From Annona cherimola (taxonomy: Eukaryota > Streptophyta > Magnoliopsida > Magnoliales > Annonaceae): DNA of 64,000 nt. Shown here piece by piece: positions 1-11,521 of the stretch. Location of the stretch: positions 49,294,008-49,358,007 of the forward strand of contig CM059973.1 in NCBI GenBank assembly GCA_030490835.1, given 5' to 3'. The first letter of the stretch is position 1. Every line of letters begins with the position of its first letter. A model generated the notes under the pieces. It was not told the DNA's origin. It was given only the letters and a program-made list of their open reading frames with translations, and made no database searches. The translations under genes were made by a program, and so were the position numbers.

Positions 1-859
1 ATCAACACATGCTTTATAAATAAGATAATGCATGAATGATTTTAATTTGATCATATAATATCAAATAAAACTAATATTTAATTTAGAATGCATAAAGCAT
101 TTGTCTATTACATATAATACATCATGAATAATTATACTTCCTTCTCTGAATATTTCAACAAGGTCATTGATAAAATCAAAAGTTTATTACATAATCTCTT
201 ATCAGGCTTGTAATTATGAGCAACAAACATAATAATGGTTTCTTCTTTAGCTAAAATTCTTGGAATAGCCCTCTCTAACTAGAATTCCTTCTTTCACACA
301 CCAACTCTCACAAATCTTGCTTGGCGAAGATTATTACATATGGATAATATAGTAGATCATCTTATTCAAAAAATAATCATGCATTCCTCCATCAACTCAA
401 GATCACAAAATTTATCAAATAGGCAGGTAATATTTTTTTATTTTTCTTGAAGAGCGAAATTTTCCCTTTGCTAGGACTCTAGTCTAGAATTAATCAAATG
501 ACGTAGTTTTTGCCAAAGAGATAATCTAATACCCTTATTGTGAAGGTGAACATTGAAAACTCACATAGTCCAAAATGTTCATACGGAGTATTTTTTAGCT
601 GAGTTCACAAGTACATGTACCTTACAAAAATAGGTAGAAGCTATTGTTGTATCTCAAACTTTCCACCCACTGATAAAAAATGGAATCATAATGAATCCAA
701 ACTCTTCCCATAACTTAGGCACCTTACAACGTGAAAGGAATGATTTCTAGGCAAATAAATTTATCCCATCTTTCTAGTATGATATAATATTTAAAGATAT
801 AAGATTGCAATTTTAGAAACTACCACTTCGTTGATTTCCACAATTTCATGTGTGCTATT
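1..859. other. Unresolved AT-rich sequence at left edge
   Basis: No recognisable gene. Immediately to the right (from about 870) lies minus-strand copia integrase sequence of element A, but left of about 870 the similarity to the matching parts of copies B and G is lost. This stretch may be badly decayed element A or another insertion whose far end is outside the window. Conceptual translation on both strands is broken by frequent stops. Confidence 0.3.
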
Positions 860-2104
860 ATAACATTAATTGCTTTACCTCAAAATATTTTAGACAATTG
901 ACTTCCATTTAACATAGTCCTTGCCCTCTTGGACCAGTTTATTTTTTCTTTCAACAACTCCACTTTGTTTAAGAGCTCTTCGTGCTAAAAATATGTGATG
1001 AATTCCTTTTTATTGTAAAATTCGATAATTTCTTTTTCAAATTCACTACCATAATCACTTAGAATTGACACAACTGCATTTTGTTTTTCATTTTGTACTA
1101 ATCTGAGAAATTAAAAAGATTAAGAATGTTTCATCTTTGTGACGAGCTGCGTATATGTCTATTAAATTGCTCACTATTTACGCAAGTATACGTGTCATGT
1201 CAAGTAATAAAGTGTGAGTAGAGTATTGTTCCCACGAGGATTGTGTTAAACGGATTAGCACCTTAAATCTCAATTGTCTAAGTGAATTGGTGAAAGAAAT
1301 GAGATTTGGTTTCAATGAATTGAATTAAACTAAACTAAGCAAAGCAGTAAATGACCAGAGTGGTGTGGATGTTGCTGATATTGCCTTGAGATTATTAAGA
1401 TAGGTGGGATTATGAATTCATTGAATCATAGCTATGTTATTTGGTTTCAATTAAGTTAGTTGTGCAGAGATTACTAATCTAGGTTCATTCATATTCATAT
1501 ATGTCTTCCAACACATTTCCATGCATACAAGTAAAACAAGGTTGATAACCATATAACCTAATCAAGATTACATGGAGTTAATAGGTATATTCCTATCCAT
1601 ATTAATATCTAACACAACATGAGCTAGAATACCTGTGCCTTATACATGGATCTCATTCAAATCTCACTTTTCCAAGCATGAATCTGAATATTCGATCAAT
1701 CTACAAGGTTGCGAAGCTTGTAAACGCATTAAGCATGATATACAAGGGTAATCTAAAGTAACAAAAGTCACAGCACAACAGTATTATCAATTCAAGCATA
1801 AGAAAACCAAATATCATAAGCTATGAGTTCAAATCCAACATGTCTCCCACCATAGGAAGGTTCAGCCCATAAACATGACTTAAATTCCCATTAAAATCGA
1901 GTTTACAATCATCCCAAGCAAGGAGAATAACAAAAAGGTAGAGATAGATGAGAAGAGGAGATGAAACTCAATGGATTTTGCGGTGATGGCTAGGATCTCC
2001 ACTTTCTCTTCTCTCCTTCCTTGAAGCTTTGATTTCCTTCTTTTCTCCACAGCAGCCACTCCCTATTTTGGTCTCTCCTCTATGGCCTGCGGAACTCCTA
2101 GAAA

Positions 2105-2114
2105 CTATTTATAG
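2105..2114 (-). promoter_or_regulatory. TATA box of solo LTR S1
   Basis: The minus strand reads CTATAAATAG. It lies about 560 bp from the LTR start (2674), with the palindromic array upstream at 2164-2402. Position and orientation fit an LTR U3/R boundary. Confidence 0.55.
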
Positions 2115-2163
2115 AGTCCCTTTGCGCAACTTACGCACTGAAGTTTGCACGTACGGATGCGTA

Positions 2164-2402
2164 TTGGCGCCTAGGCACCAACTCTCTGTGTGCTGGGCAA
2201 CTTGGACACTTTCTGTAAACCCTAAAAATCCATACTTTGGCGCCTAGGCGCCAACTCCCTGGACTCTTCTGGCTTGGAGCTTCTCCTTGACACCTTGTGA
2301 TTGATCATGCCTGGCGCCTGGGCGCTAACTCCTTGGAAGCCATGTTGTAAGCTGAGTGTGTGCTGAAAATGGCCAAGGCGCGTAGGGTGGTACTTGGCGC
2401 CA
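2164..2402. repeat. Array of GGCGCC palindromes in S1 U3
   Basis: Four related units spaced about 60-75 bp: 2164-2181, 2237-2254, 2312-2328 and a more decayed one at about 2371-2402. The unit at 2237-2254 is an exact 18 bp palindrome, ttggcgcctaggcgccaa. The others carry one or a few changes. Each of the first three is followed by aactc or aactcc-type sequence, so the repeated unit is longer than the palindrome. Confidence 0.7.
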
Positions 2403-2646
2403 TCCACCTGCTTATGATTTGCCTCAATCTGCATTCGACTCACTCGCTTTGCCTTCATATGTCCCGTCCTTCCTGCAAAAGATAGAAAAACTAAATAAAT
2501 GAACTAAAAATGCCTAAATAATGCTAAAAATGCCTCAAAACTAAATAATGCTCCTAAAATGCAAAGCGGATGAAAATTAAGCTAAATGAATGCAAACTAA
2601 GCCTAATCTCTCGAACTAACGCACAAATCAAGTCTAAAATGGACCA

Positions 2647-2674
2647 TGATAACTCGTAAAAATACGAGTTATCA
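2647..2674. repeat. Terminal hairpin of S1
   Basis: A perfect inverted repeat, TGATAACTCGTA (2647-2658) and its complement (2663-2674) with a 4 bp AAAA loop, forms the very end of the LTR. In LTR orientation it is the first 28 bp of U3. Confidence 0.85.
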
Positions 2675-2874
2675 CTTTGCTAGCTAAGAACATTATACAT
2701 ATAAGTCTTGAAAAATCATCAATAATTACAAACACGTAAAACTTTTCTCCCAGACTCAATGTGACCAGAGGTCCATAAATATCCATTATAGTAGTTCAAG
2801 TGATCTAGAGATTGAAACTTCATTTTTAGACAAGAAAGTGATTTTTGATTGCTTAGATACTTGGCACAACTTAT

Positions 2875-3300
2875 AAATTTTAACTTTGTTATAGTTAAGC
2901 TTAGGTAATCCTTCAAATAAACTCTTTTCTATAATTTTTTTATATTTGATTAACAAGCATTTTTCATTTAGTTTATTTAGACAAACTAAATAGATATTTC
3001 CATGTCTCTTACCCTAGCACATGTTCTCTATCTAGCATATTACGCATTAATGATTCAAACACCGTTCTATTTCTTTTTACACATAATTCACTAGTGCTCA
3101 TCAAATTATATTTTAGACCTCTTATCAACAACACATCTTTAGTACATGTATTTGCTAAACTAAAAATATTCTCTTTACCATATATTTTACCTTTTCCATT
3201 CTTCCTAAAATACAATTGTACCTCCATGATATATTTTTAAGATATTTAAAAGTTTTTTATTCCCAGTCATGTGTCTTGAGAAGCTACTATCCATAAACTA
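2875..3300 (-). pseudogene. Element A protease / pre-integrase fragment
   Basis: The minus strand encodes a fragment with the copia protease active-site context near 3240-3290 (a DS..SRHMTG-like stretch, partly decayed), followed by the conserved GKENIF / LIRGLKYNLMSTSELC region that matches copies B (27720-28097) and G (45287-45610). It continues into the His/Cys-finger region. It is broken by stops and frameshifts. In copia elements this segment cleaves the polyprotein and begins the integrase. Confidence 0.65.
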
Positions 3301-3349
3301 TGTGTTGTATCCACTATTGATCTCTTCACTTCTTCTATAAGAGATTTAA

Positions 3350-4018
3350 TTCTTTTAGCTAGTTTATCATTTATAATGATTGTAGAATTACATTGATTCT
3401 TTTTCTCTGTATATTTGATACCAAGTTCTTTCATTTCAATACATAATGCATCATATGCTTATTTAAGCTCATCTAGCATTACATGATTATCACATTCATC
3501 AGATAATGAAGAATTCAACGAGAAATAGAATGATAAGGTCTAGAAGTTACCTCTTCATTATTAATTTATCTCTACTAAGTCTTCGCCTCTTATCTCTTTT
3601 ACTTTCACATTTGCTGTGAAACAACATGAGAATTACATTCTTCAATTTGTACCATGCAACCAATCCTTGCATAACTTGTATTATCCTTTGTACCATGCAA
3701 CCAATCCTTACATAATTTGTATTATCCTTTCGCTTAATAAGTTGCTTGAAGATGAAGAAGGTTCTTCATATACATGCATCCTCTTAGCTCTTTGCTTAGA
3801 AGATCTTTTATGATTGCTTCTTTCCTTTTGCTTGATTCTCCTTTAATTTGTATATATTTAGTATATAATATTAGGCTTTCCTGTGACCTATTCCTGCAGC
3901 TTGAAGCATTATGTAGGTTCTCTTCTTCTTTTCCACTTGTTCTTTTTGATAACTCGGTAGGCTTTGGAGGTGATTTTTTTCCCCTTTTCACAAATTTTTT
4001 AGATTTCCTTATAATAAT
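3350..4018 (-). pseudogene. Element A gag, C-terminal half
   Basis: Minus-strand gag remnant. The segment near 3960-4018 has the lysine-rich KSKKFVKRGKK region that corresponds to RKFVRKGKN in copy G, and the expected position of the first CCHC knuckle is too decayed to read. Further left are remnants of the coiled-coil region. It ends abruptly at 4018, where element B is inserted; the missing upstream gag resumes at 30667 on the far side of B. A 41 bp tandem duplication at 3647-3728 further disrupts it. Confidence 0.6.
3647..3728. repeat. Tandem duplication, about 41 bp x 2
   Basis: Two nearly identical copies beginning ttgtaccatgcaaccaatcc are head to tail. They differ at a few bases. The duplication lies inside the decayed gag of element A and is not seen in the matching region of copy G. 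Confidence 0.85.
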
Positions 4019-5379
4019 TATTGGCCTTGAGTTATGTGTTCAGCCTAAGAGGGAATGAGTGAATTAGGTTATTAAAAATTCTTTCACTAAACAAAATTTA
4101 ACCCTTGATTTAATCAATTCCCTTGAATGAAACGTAAAAAGCTAGTAAGAGAACAAAGAATAAATGCAACAATAACAAAGTACACAAAGAATTATAACTC
4201 TTCCAAGCACACACTCTCTTGTGTCTTAGATTCCATGATATCAACCGAGATTACAATTAGAGTCTCAATTCTCTTTTAGATTCTAGCTCTAGGATGACCT
4301 TTACCACAAACACGCAAATACATGGCGAGTTTGTTTGCAATCTCACCGCAAGTGCACGAGTTGTAGATTGTAGTATATAAATTATCTATCTACAGGAAAT
4401 TCAGGACTATAAATTTTGCTTTTAAACGCTTTCATGTCGGATACGAAGAGAATATAGCAAATAAAATAGAAAAATGGGGAGAAATACAGTTAATAAAAGG
4501 GAAAGGAAATAAACAAAATGGGAAGAGAAAATTGCAAATTAGAATGAGTAGAGAAAACGAGAGTGCAAGTACCTAGAGTTTAGGATTTCACATGCGTCTT
4601 TTGCAACGGGTAGTGGTATAATAATTTAATCTGAATATTGTTTGTTAAAGGAGAACAAACCCTAATTTATCCTTGCACCTTCTCTCGAAACCTATAAGGC
4701 GTACCCTAATTTTCTTAACCACCTATTCTCATGGGATTAAGTTAATTGGAATCTATTAAATTTTGTGGTTTGTTCATTGAATTCCTCAAGGTCATCATGC
4801 CTATTCTCATGGTTTTAGATTTCCAGGTTTAACATCTTGATTATCGTATATTAGCTTTCCACCTCTTAGTTTCATCACCTAATATATGGAATCATGCCAA
4901 AGTACGAGCCCATGTACAAAGCAAGCATAAAAATCACAATATATTAAATTAACAACAATATCCATCATAAATGAATCAAAAATCCACACCATGCTACATT
5001 GTACACATGCTACGTCCTAAACCCTAGATTTAGGGCTTATCCAAGCATATTTAAGTCTAAAATAAAATTAAAATTCAAATCATCTTAAACAAGGCAATTA
5101 AAATTAAAAAGAAAAAAGATAGAAAAGCTTATTGGATTGAAGCCCCAATGGTGTGTCGGCCGCTCCACACAACTCGCTAGCCCGCCTCTTGTCTGTGCTC
5201 TCCGCCTTACTCTCTCTCTTTTCTTTCTCCAATTTCTGCCCGTATTACTCTGTCTGCTGCTCCGGAAATTTCTGCTGCGGAATGCTTTCTTTTTCCTGGA
5301 ATTCTATGACGGAATTCTTTATGCTGCTCATTAGAATCTTCTGGTCCGGAATGCCTTTTTTAAATCATTCTCTTTGCTG

Positions 5380-5389
5380 CTTTTTATAG
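5380..5389 (-). promoter_or_regulatory. TATA box, 3' LTR of C
   Basis: The minus strand reads CTATAAAAAG, identical to the site in the 5' LTR at 16753-16762. Confidence 0.55.
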
Positions 5390-5927
5390 CTGAAGACTGC
5401 ACATAAGTGGGCCCCATTTATTCAACGCAATTCACGCAATGAAGCACGTTGGTTGCTATTGTTGCTTGGTCGCTTGTTTGCTGGATGATAAATGGGCATG
5501 GGGCCCATCACTCTAAATGGTGTTCACGTGAATTTTGCAATAGGTATTGATGTGGCATTTAAATAATGGGCAGCTGATTTTTGAATGTATTCTCGTGACT
5601 TGCTGATGACGTGATTATTTAAAAATCTGGATAGATGAACGGTGTAGATTAAATCTGCTAAGCTGTAATTTCAGGTCTAAAAATGGACGGTTATTTCACA
5701 TGAACGCTGTTGGTTGATAAATGGCTGGTCTGGACAGCTTGGATTTTATATTGCTGGAATTAATATATGTTGCAATGGCTGATCACATGCATTTGGTGGA
5801 CAGATATATTGCTGCTATTTTAAATACTTACATGCATCATGGAGATTTAATGGGCACCTTGGTCACGTGATGTGCTGGATTTTAGTGGGTCCACTGCATG
5901 GGCAGATGATCACGTGAATTTGGTGTT

Positions 5928-6015
5928 GGGGTCCATCAATGGTTGCTGCTGTTTGGCCGTTGCTGATTTATGGGGTCCATCAATGGTTGCTGCTGTTTGG
6001 CCGTTGCTGATTTAT
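5928..6015. repeat. 44 bp tandem duplication in 3' LTR of C
   Basis: Two perfect head-to-tail copies (5928-5971 and 5972-6015) starting ggggtccatcaatggttgct are followed by a third partial start. The 5' LTR has only a single copy, so the duplication arose after insertion or during the last replication cycle. Confidence 0.9.
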
Positions 6016-6920
6016 GGGGTCCATCAATGGCTGCTGCTTGATCACGTGAAATGGACGGTGGTGATTGCGCTGAAATTCTTGTGGGGCACACATAAAATTC
6101 TGCTGGATATTAGTGGAGTCCATTGCATGAATTAATGAACAGCTAGTTGTTGGTCACGTGATGGGCATCTTGTGGTTTTGGATGGATGGATGCAAAAACT
6201 CCGGCTGTTTTGGTATTATATAAAAAATCTGGATGGACGTCTAAAATTTAATAAATGGACAGCATGGTGAGATATAAATGGGTTGCTTGGTTTTTTTAAT
6301 GGTGCTAGAAAAATCAGATATCACGTGAAAGGGTAGCTTGAATTAATGGGCTGCTTGATAAATGGACGTGGATGCTGAATTTTTGATGGTCGGTGTGGGC
6401 ATTTAAAAAAATGGGCAGCTTGGATAAATGCATTGTTGGCTTGTGGACGACAACATTTAAATTGAACGATGCTGATTTTTGCATACTTTGGACAGTGATG
6501 AATTGCTGGAAATAATCTGGACAGACAGATTTGGTATTGGACGTTTGGTTTTATGATTTTCTGATGGATTTTTCTAAAACCAAAAATCTGGACGTGCTCT
6601 GGCTGTTGATGATTTTGTGTGGCCCATTCTCGAATTTGCTTGATCTGCATAAAAATATTGAAATAATTAATTGATGAAATTAATAAATGGGTCACCAATA
6701 TGAAATTAATTCAAATCCATTTGATTTTATGACAACAACAAGAAAAGAATATAATTTCAAGTCAAAATATCACAAAAATTATATAATAACTTGAAATTAA
6801 TATTTAATACCTAAAAGTTGCAAAACCACATTTTAAACCAAATTTCTCATTAAACTCAATTAATTACCTACGAAATTGGTATAAAATGTCCATAAAATAT
6901 ATTACCAATTTCCAATTATA

Positions 6921-6936
6921 AAATACCCCCACACTT
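6921..6936 (-). promoter_or_regulatory. Polypurine tract of element C
   Basis: The minus strand reads AAGTGTGGGGGTATTT directly next to the 3' LTR, where plus-strand DNA synthesis is primed. Two more copies of the ACCCCCACACTT core lie further inside, at 7430-7442 and 8197-8210. Confidence 0.75.
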
Positions 6937-8503
6937 GAAGTTTTGCTTGTCCTTAAGCAAATACAAAAGGAATTCAAGAACAGATTGCAGAATTTCAAAA
7001 CTTTGAGCAAAAAGTGAAAATGTTTAGCCAATCATCATAATTAATGAGAGTATTAAAAAAATTAGCTAATAATCCCTTCTCGCTTGACTCATACTGCATA
7101 CCCTATCACCTAATTTGTTTTCAATCATTAAGAGTTCAAAAACTCCTGCAATAAACTCTTAATTATCAGATATCTTCCCCATTTATTTGGTTATTCAATA
7201 CACACATTCAATAATTCAAGTGACGGTAGTAGTGCAGAAAATATTAGTCAAATTACCTCATATACATCTCATCAAATTTTTTCATTTGAATTTTCAACTC
7301 TATCAGCCAATTCATAGGATCATAAGGACTTAGTAGGACAACAGTCAGGTTTGGCACAAGAAATAAAATTTCAAAATTTGAACCGTCTCTGCATGACTTG
7401 AGCCTCATTTTACAATAGGAAATAATGCTACCCCCACACTTAGTGCTTTTACTCTTTTTCAAGCCTGTTCTTATCCTTGGTTTAGTTTCTTTTTTTAAAC
7501 CAAGTCCGGCAATAATTTCCCTCACCATATTTCAGGGTATCTAGGAAGTCATTATTTGCACAACCAGGAGATTAAATATTATTCCTTGTTTCACTTTTTA
7601 GCTCAGAATTCAATTTCAAAGTTGGTTCAACGAAATGGGAATTGGTTTAGGAAAAAATTAAGTTCAGGCTCAATAGGGGTAAACAACTGTTACACTTTTA
7701 AAGATAGGCTCATCATGAAAGAAAAAAAATGCCTTAATCATATCCATGAATTGGTTATATGGAGTTTTGGCTTTTGAAATTTCTTCAACCAGAATAAATT
7801 TTTTTATGTATATGGGAAAAACTACCTTCTTAAATGACAATTGTGTATTAGAAAAATATTTGATAAATTAGAGAGGATTACTCTGATTTCGAAAGAAAAC
7901 AAGATCGGTTCCTAGGTATATCATTTTCATCAAGTGATTCGGGATAAAAATCCAAGTATTTTCAACAAGTACATGTTCAAAAATAAATTTAACATCTCAT
8001 TAAGCTTCAACTTTTCCTAACTCAAAGATGTTGAAATTCTACATATGGTTTGCTTTCAAGACATACAAGAGTTCAAAGTGGGGTCTAATATCACATTTGA
8101 TGCAAGAATTGCCCAAAGTTTTTTTAAAATTATGACAAAAATATAAACATCAGGGTAGTGAAAGAAATATTTAGAGAAAATTAATGCAACGCGTTCACCC
8201 CCACACTTGAAATTGACATTGTCCTCAATGAAAACGTGCCATCGAAATAAAGGGAGTAATTGTAAAAATGTGAGATGTTAACTTCCTTATTTTGGCGAGT
8301 TGAACAGAATTTGCATCCCATGGTGCTTCTTTCCAAGTAGACTCTGAAAATAACCAATTAAGCTCAAAATTAAAAAGTATCAAAATTCTAAAAAGAAACT
8401 AAAAGAAAAATTAAAACTAAAACTTCCCTAAAAGAAAAATAAAATTTTTTGGTTGCCTCCCAAGAAGCTCTTGGTTTGAAGTCATCAACCTGACTGCAGA
8501 TTT
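6937..8503 (-). other. Non-coding 3' region of element C
   Basis: About 1.57 kb between the integrase C-terminus and the polypurine tract. Athila elements often carry an env-like ORF here. I see no such frame, only short stop-rich pieces. The region holds extra polypurine-like motifs at 7430-7442 and 8197-8210. The latter continues ttgaaattgacattgtcctc, echoing ttgaagttttgcttgtcctt at 6934-6953. Confidence 0.6.
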
Positions 8504-9790
8504 TCAGTTGAGCAGCGTGGTTTTGCAGAAGGAGTGGATGACTCCTATTGGAATGTGATCCCCTGAGAAGTAGGGTTTGAGACGTTGCCCATTGACTTTG
8601 AATGCTCCCGTCTTTTCACTCCAGATTTCAACAGCTCCATGAGGAAACACTTGTAATACTTTGAATGGTCCTGACCACCTCGACTTCAATTTTCCTGGAA
8701 ATAATTTAAAATGAGAATTAAAAAGCAACACCAGGTCATTAGCTTTGATTACTCTTTGCCGGATGTGTTTGTCATGCCAAAATTTTGTCTTTTCCTTGTA
8801 CATCTTTGAATTTTCATAGGCGTCGATTAGAATCTCCTCGAGTTCATCAAGTTGTAGTAGGCACTTTCTCCTGCAGATTTCAGATCAAAATTCAAAAATT
8901 TGATTGCCCAGTATGCCTTGTGCTCCAGCTCTACAGGCAAGTGGCATGATTTTCCATAGACTAGTCGGAAAGGTGTTATTCCGATCGGAGTCTTGAATGC
9001 AGTGCGGTATGGCCAAAGAGCATCATCGAGTTGCCTTGACCAACCTCGCCGTGATTGGGATACCGTCTTCTCAAGTATGTGTTTAATCTCGCGGTTCGAT
9101 ATTTCAGCTTGACCACTTGTTTGTGAGTGGTATGGGGTGGTATGGGGTGGCGATTTTATGTGTGACCTCATATTTCTTGAGCAGTTGCTCCATTTGCTTG
9201 TTACAGAAGTGGCTTCCTCCGTCACTTATAATTGCTCATGGTAAACCAAATCTGGTAAATTTGTTGCGTTTTAAGATTTAGCGACCACCTGTGAGTCATT
9301 TGTTGGAGAAGCAATTGCCTCCACCCATCTAGTTACGTAATCAACCGCGAGAAGTATGTACTGGTTATTGAATGAGGATGGGAAAGGTCCCATAAAATCC
9401 ATGCCCTAGACATCGAACGGTTAGACCTCGAGAATGCTTGTGAGTGGCATCTCATTTCGCTTTGAAATGTTTCCTGTCCTTTGGCACTTGTCACAAGTTA
9501 GTGTAAAAGATCGAGCATCTTTGCACAAAGTGGGCCAGAAGAAACCCGATTGTAGGACTTTTGCTGCAGTTTTGGTGGGACCCATTTGTCCACCATATGG
9601 TGAAGAATGACAGTGATAAAGAATGCTTTGGATTTCCTTGTTTGGTACACATCGGCGAATCAGACCGTCGCCGCATCTCTTGTAAAGGTATGGGTCCTCT
9701 CATATGTAGTATTTCACGTCCGCCATGAATCTCTTTTTCTGTTGATAGCTGAAATTGGATGGAATTTTTTTACATATCAAGTAATTAAAA
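8504..9790 (-). pseudogene. Element C integrase (Athila type)
   Basis: Reading right to left, the YLYKRCGDGLIRRCVP stretch (about 9650-9700) precedes the zinc-binding domain with YHCHSSPYGGQ and TCDKCQRTG (about 9480-9610). The usual GGH histidine is Q here. The catalytic core follows, with DFMGPFPSS and [17 protein letters not shown] (9080-9130 region, E of the DDE set present), then the C-terminal GPF-type domain [24 protein letters not shown] (in 8504-8803). There are several frames: stops and shifts fall at about 8804-8826 and 9226-9490. A 10 bp repeat (tggtatgggg twice near 9130) adds residues before the YHSQTSGQ motif. The protein would insert the DNA copy into the genome; this copy is dead. 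Confidence 0.85.
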
Positions 9791-10905
9791 ATGTCTCCAT
9801 ACTAGGGCATTGACGTTTCCTTTAGTGCAAGCAGGGATTCATCGGGAAATTCTTCGTTAATCTGCTCATTTTTAGTTAGATCAATCTTCTCAGTTGATGG
9901 TAGTCTAGACAGATGATCAGCTACCACATTCTCTGTGCCTTTCTTGTCTTGGATTTCAAGGTCAAATTCTTGTAATAGCAAAATCCAATGAATCAACCTT
10001 GGTTTAGCATCTTTCTTAGCAATTAGATAGCGAATGGCTGTGTGGTCCGTGTAGACAATCACCTTTGACCCTACAAGATAAGAATGAAATTTATCAATAC
10101 CGAATACAACAGCTAGTAATTCCTTTTCAGTGGTTGCATAGTTGACTTGAGCGTCATCTAGGGTTTTGCTTACATAATAGATCACCACTGGCTTGTTGTC
10201 CTTCTGTTGACCCAAAACTGCCCCAACCGCATGGTCACTTGCATCGCACATGATCTCAAATGGTAGGCTCTGTTGGTCCCGAGTTAATGGCAAAACCCAA
10301 GAGGGGAGGGGTGAATTGGGTTCTTATAAAATTCTTCGGTAAATTAAAACTTAACCCCTTGTAAGCTTAATCCCCTTGATAGAAGAAATGAAGTTGAAAG
10401 CAATTGTAATGTAGAGAGTAGAAATATAAAATAAAACACACAAGATTTTTATAGTGGTTCGGGCAACCTCCCTACTCCGCTCTTCCAAGCTCACACTCCT
10501 TGTGACTTGGGTTCCACTATTGTATTCTTCAAATACAATTAGAGCCACTGCTCTCTTCTAGATTCCAGCTCTAGGGGGCCTCAACAAATCTCAGCACAAG
10601 TAGGTGATGAGTTCCACTCCAATCACACACTACTTTTCTTTTACTTGATCTTAGTTCCTCAAACTAAATCAAGTTCAATACAAACAAAGAAATAATAAAA
10701 GAAGTCTACACTTTACAGATGTGTAGAAGCAATTTGGCGCAGAGAAGAACTCATAAGGTAGGCTTTGAAGATTCAGAAATATAGCTCTTGCAATTTGAAG
10801 CAAAGTTCTTCCTCTTTGAATGACTTGATCTCTTTAGAGCTCTTGAATATAGGAGTTAAGCACACTTAATGAATCTCAGCTACTTCCCTCGTCCACAATG
10901 AATGC

Positions 10906-10915
10906 CTTTTATAAT
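10906..10915 (-). promoter_or_regulatory. TATA box of solo LTR D
   Basis: The minus strand reads TTATAAAAGG. The first palindrome cluster starts about 80 bp upstream. The same position in element G reads TTATTTAAGG (39271-39280). Confidence 0.55.
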
Positions 10916-10992
10916 TTTGGAGGGAATCCGAACGTTTGAGGGTAGGTGGCGTGCATTAAATGCGCCAACGTTCGAATAAATTCCGACCGTTG

Positions 10993-11166
10993 CGACCCAA
11001 GTCGCAGGCGGAGTCGACTTCCGATGCGACTTCGCCCAAGTCGCAGATGGAGTCGACTTCGGGTGCGACTTCGCTTCTGTTCGCGACTTCAAGTTCCAGG
11101 TCGGGTCGACTTGGGCATCGACTTGACCCAAGTCGCAAGTGGAGTCGACTTCGGTGTGCGACTTCA
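10993..11166. repeat. Palindromic GTCGACTT array, proximal cluster of D
   Basis: Repeated units of the form caagtcgca, 4-5 bp, ggagtcgactt, 4 bp, tgcgacttc. Each holds AAGTCG and CGACTT arms in inverted orientation, and most contain the exact palindrome GTCGAC. Five or so units are visible, the clearest at about 10997-11037 and 11036-11076. Confidence 0.8.
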
Positions 11167-11521
11167 CTTCGGCAGAAAGATTGATGATCTTGAAAACTTG
11201 GAATGCTTGGTTCCTTCATTTCCCTTTGGATCATTATCTTCTTCTTAGCTTGCTTGGCTTCTTTCTTTGATCATTTTATTCTAGAAAGGCTTCACATATT
11301 TGTAGTCTTCTTGAAGAACTTGTTTTTGATTCATCCTTCTTGCTTTCGATACTAGTCTTCATGACTTGAGTTTCTTCATCTTAAAATGTACTTGAAGCTT
11401 TTTCTTTGGACTTGATAAACTTGATTTTGATAATGAGCTTGTATCCTTGATTTGGTCTTGAGAGATCTTAAGTTGATCTTGGAAATGAGCTTGAATCTGC
11501 ATCCTTGAACTTAGAATACCT

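Larger units (their letters stand above)
1140..2674 (-). mobile_element. S1: 1535 bp solo LTR, gypsy-type
   Basis: Seen: the insert begins TGACGAG and ends TTATCA, so it has the TG...CA ends of an LTR, and it is flanked by a perfect 5 bp duplication ctttg (1135-1139 and 2675-2679). Removing it restores the copia integrase of element A. No internal coding region or second LTR is present, so it is a solo LTR left by LTR-LTR recombination. The left end carries the cgcaagtatacgtgtcatg type of sequence also seen, in related form, at the 3' end of the Athila-like LTRs of element C, which puts transcription on the minus strand. A TATA box and a palindrome array are listed separately. Confidence 0.88.
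870..2870 (-). pseudogene. Element A integrase, split by solo LTR S1
   Basis: A copia integrase core on the minus strand in two pieces, 870-1134 and 2680-2870. The left piece matches the integrase of copy B at 27119-27400 (the stretch around the second catalytic Asp, the ERK-type motif and the following helix) but carries stops and frameshifts. The right piece matches the segment joining the HHCC zinc finger to the core in copies B and G. The solo LTR S1 at 1140-2674 sits between them with a 5 bp target duplication, so the gene was cut cleanly. Non-functional. Confidence 0.7.
4332..6920 (-). repeat. 3' LTR of element C (2589 bp)
   Basis: Matches the 5' LTR at 15703-18390 along its whole length, with scattered substitutions. 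It differs structurally in two ways: a 44 bp tandem duplication (5928-6015) and the lack of about 140 bp present in the other copy at about 17066-17204. These two differences account for the 99 bp length difference. Its inner end reads aattata instead of the expected aattaaca, so the terminal TGTTAATT of U3 has mutated. Six CACGTG sites and a TATA box are conserved. Confidence 0.92.

Noticed and set aside
6321..6698. 125-codon minus-strand frame in the LTR of C (also 17871-18095)
   Set aside because: It is in the U3 of the Athila-type LTR, and the copy in the other LTR is truncated by stops. No domain, so most likely chance.
10880..11248. Several overlapping open frames on both strands rich in repeated SRL/STS/EVDST words
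   Set aside because: They read through the palindromic LTR array of D. Open frames on both strands come from the repeat unit, not from a gene.
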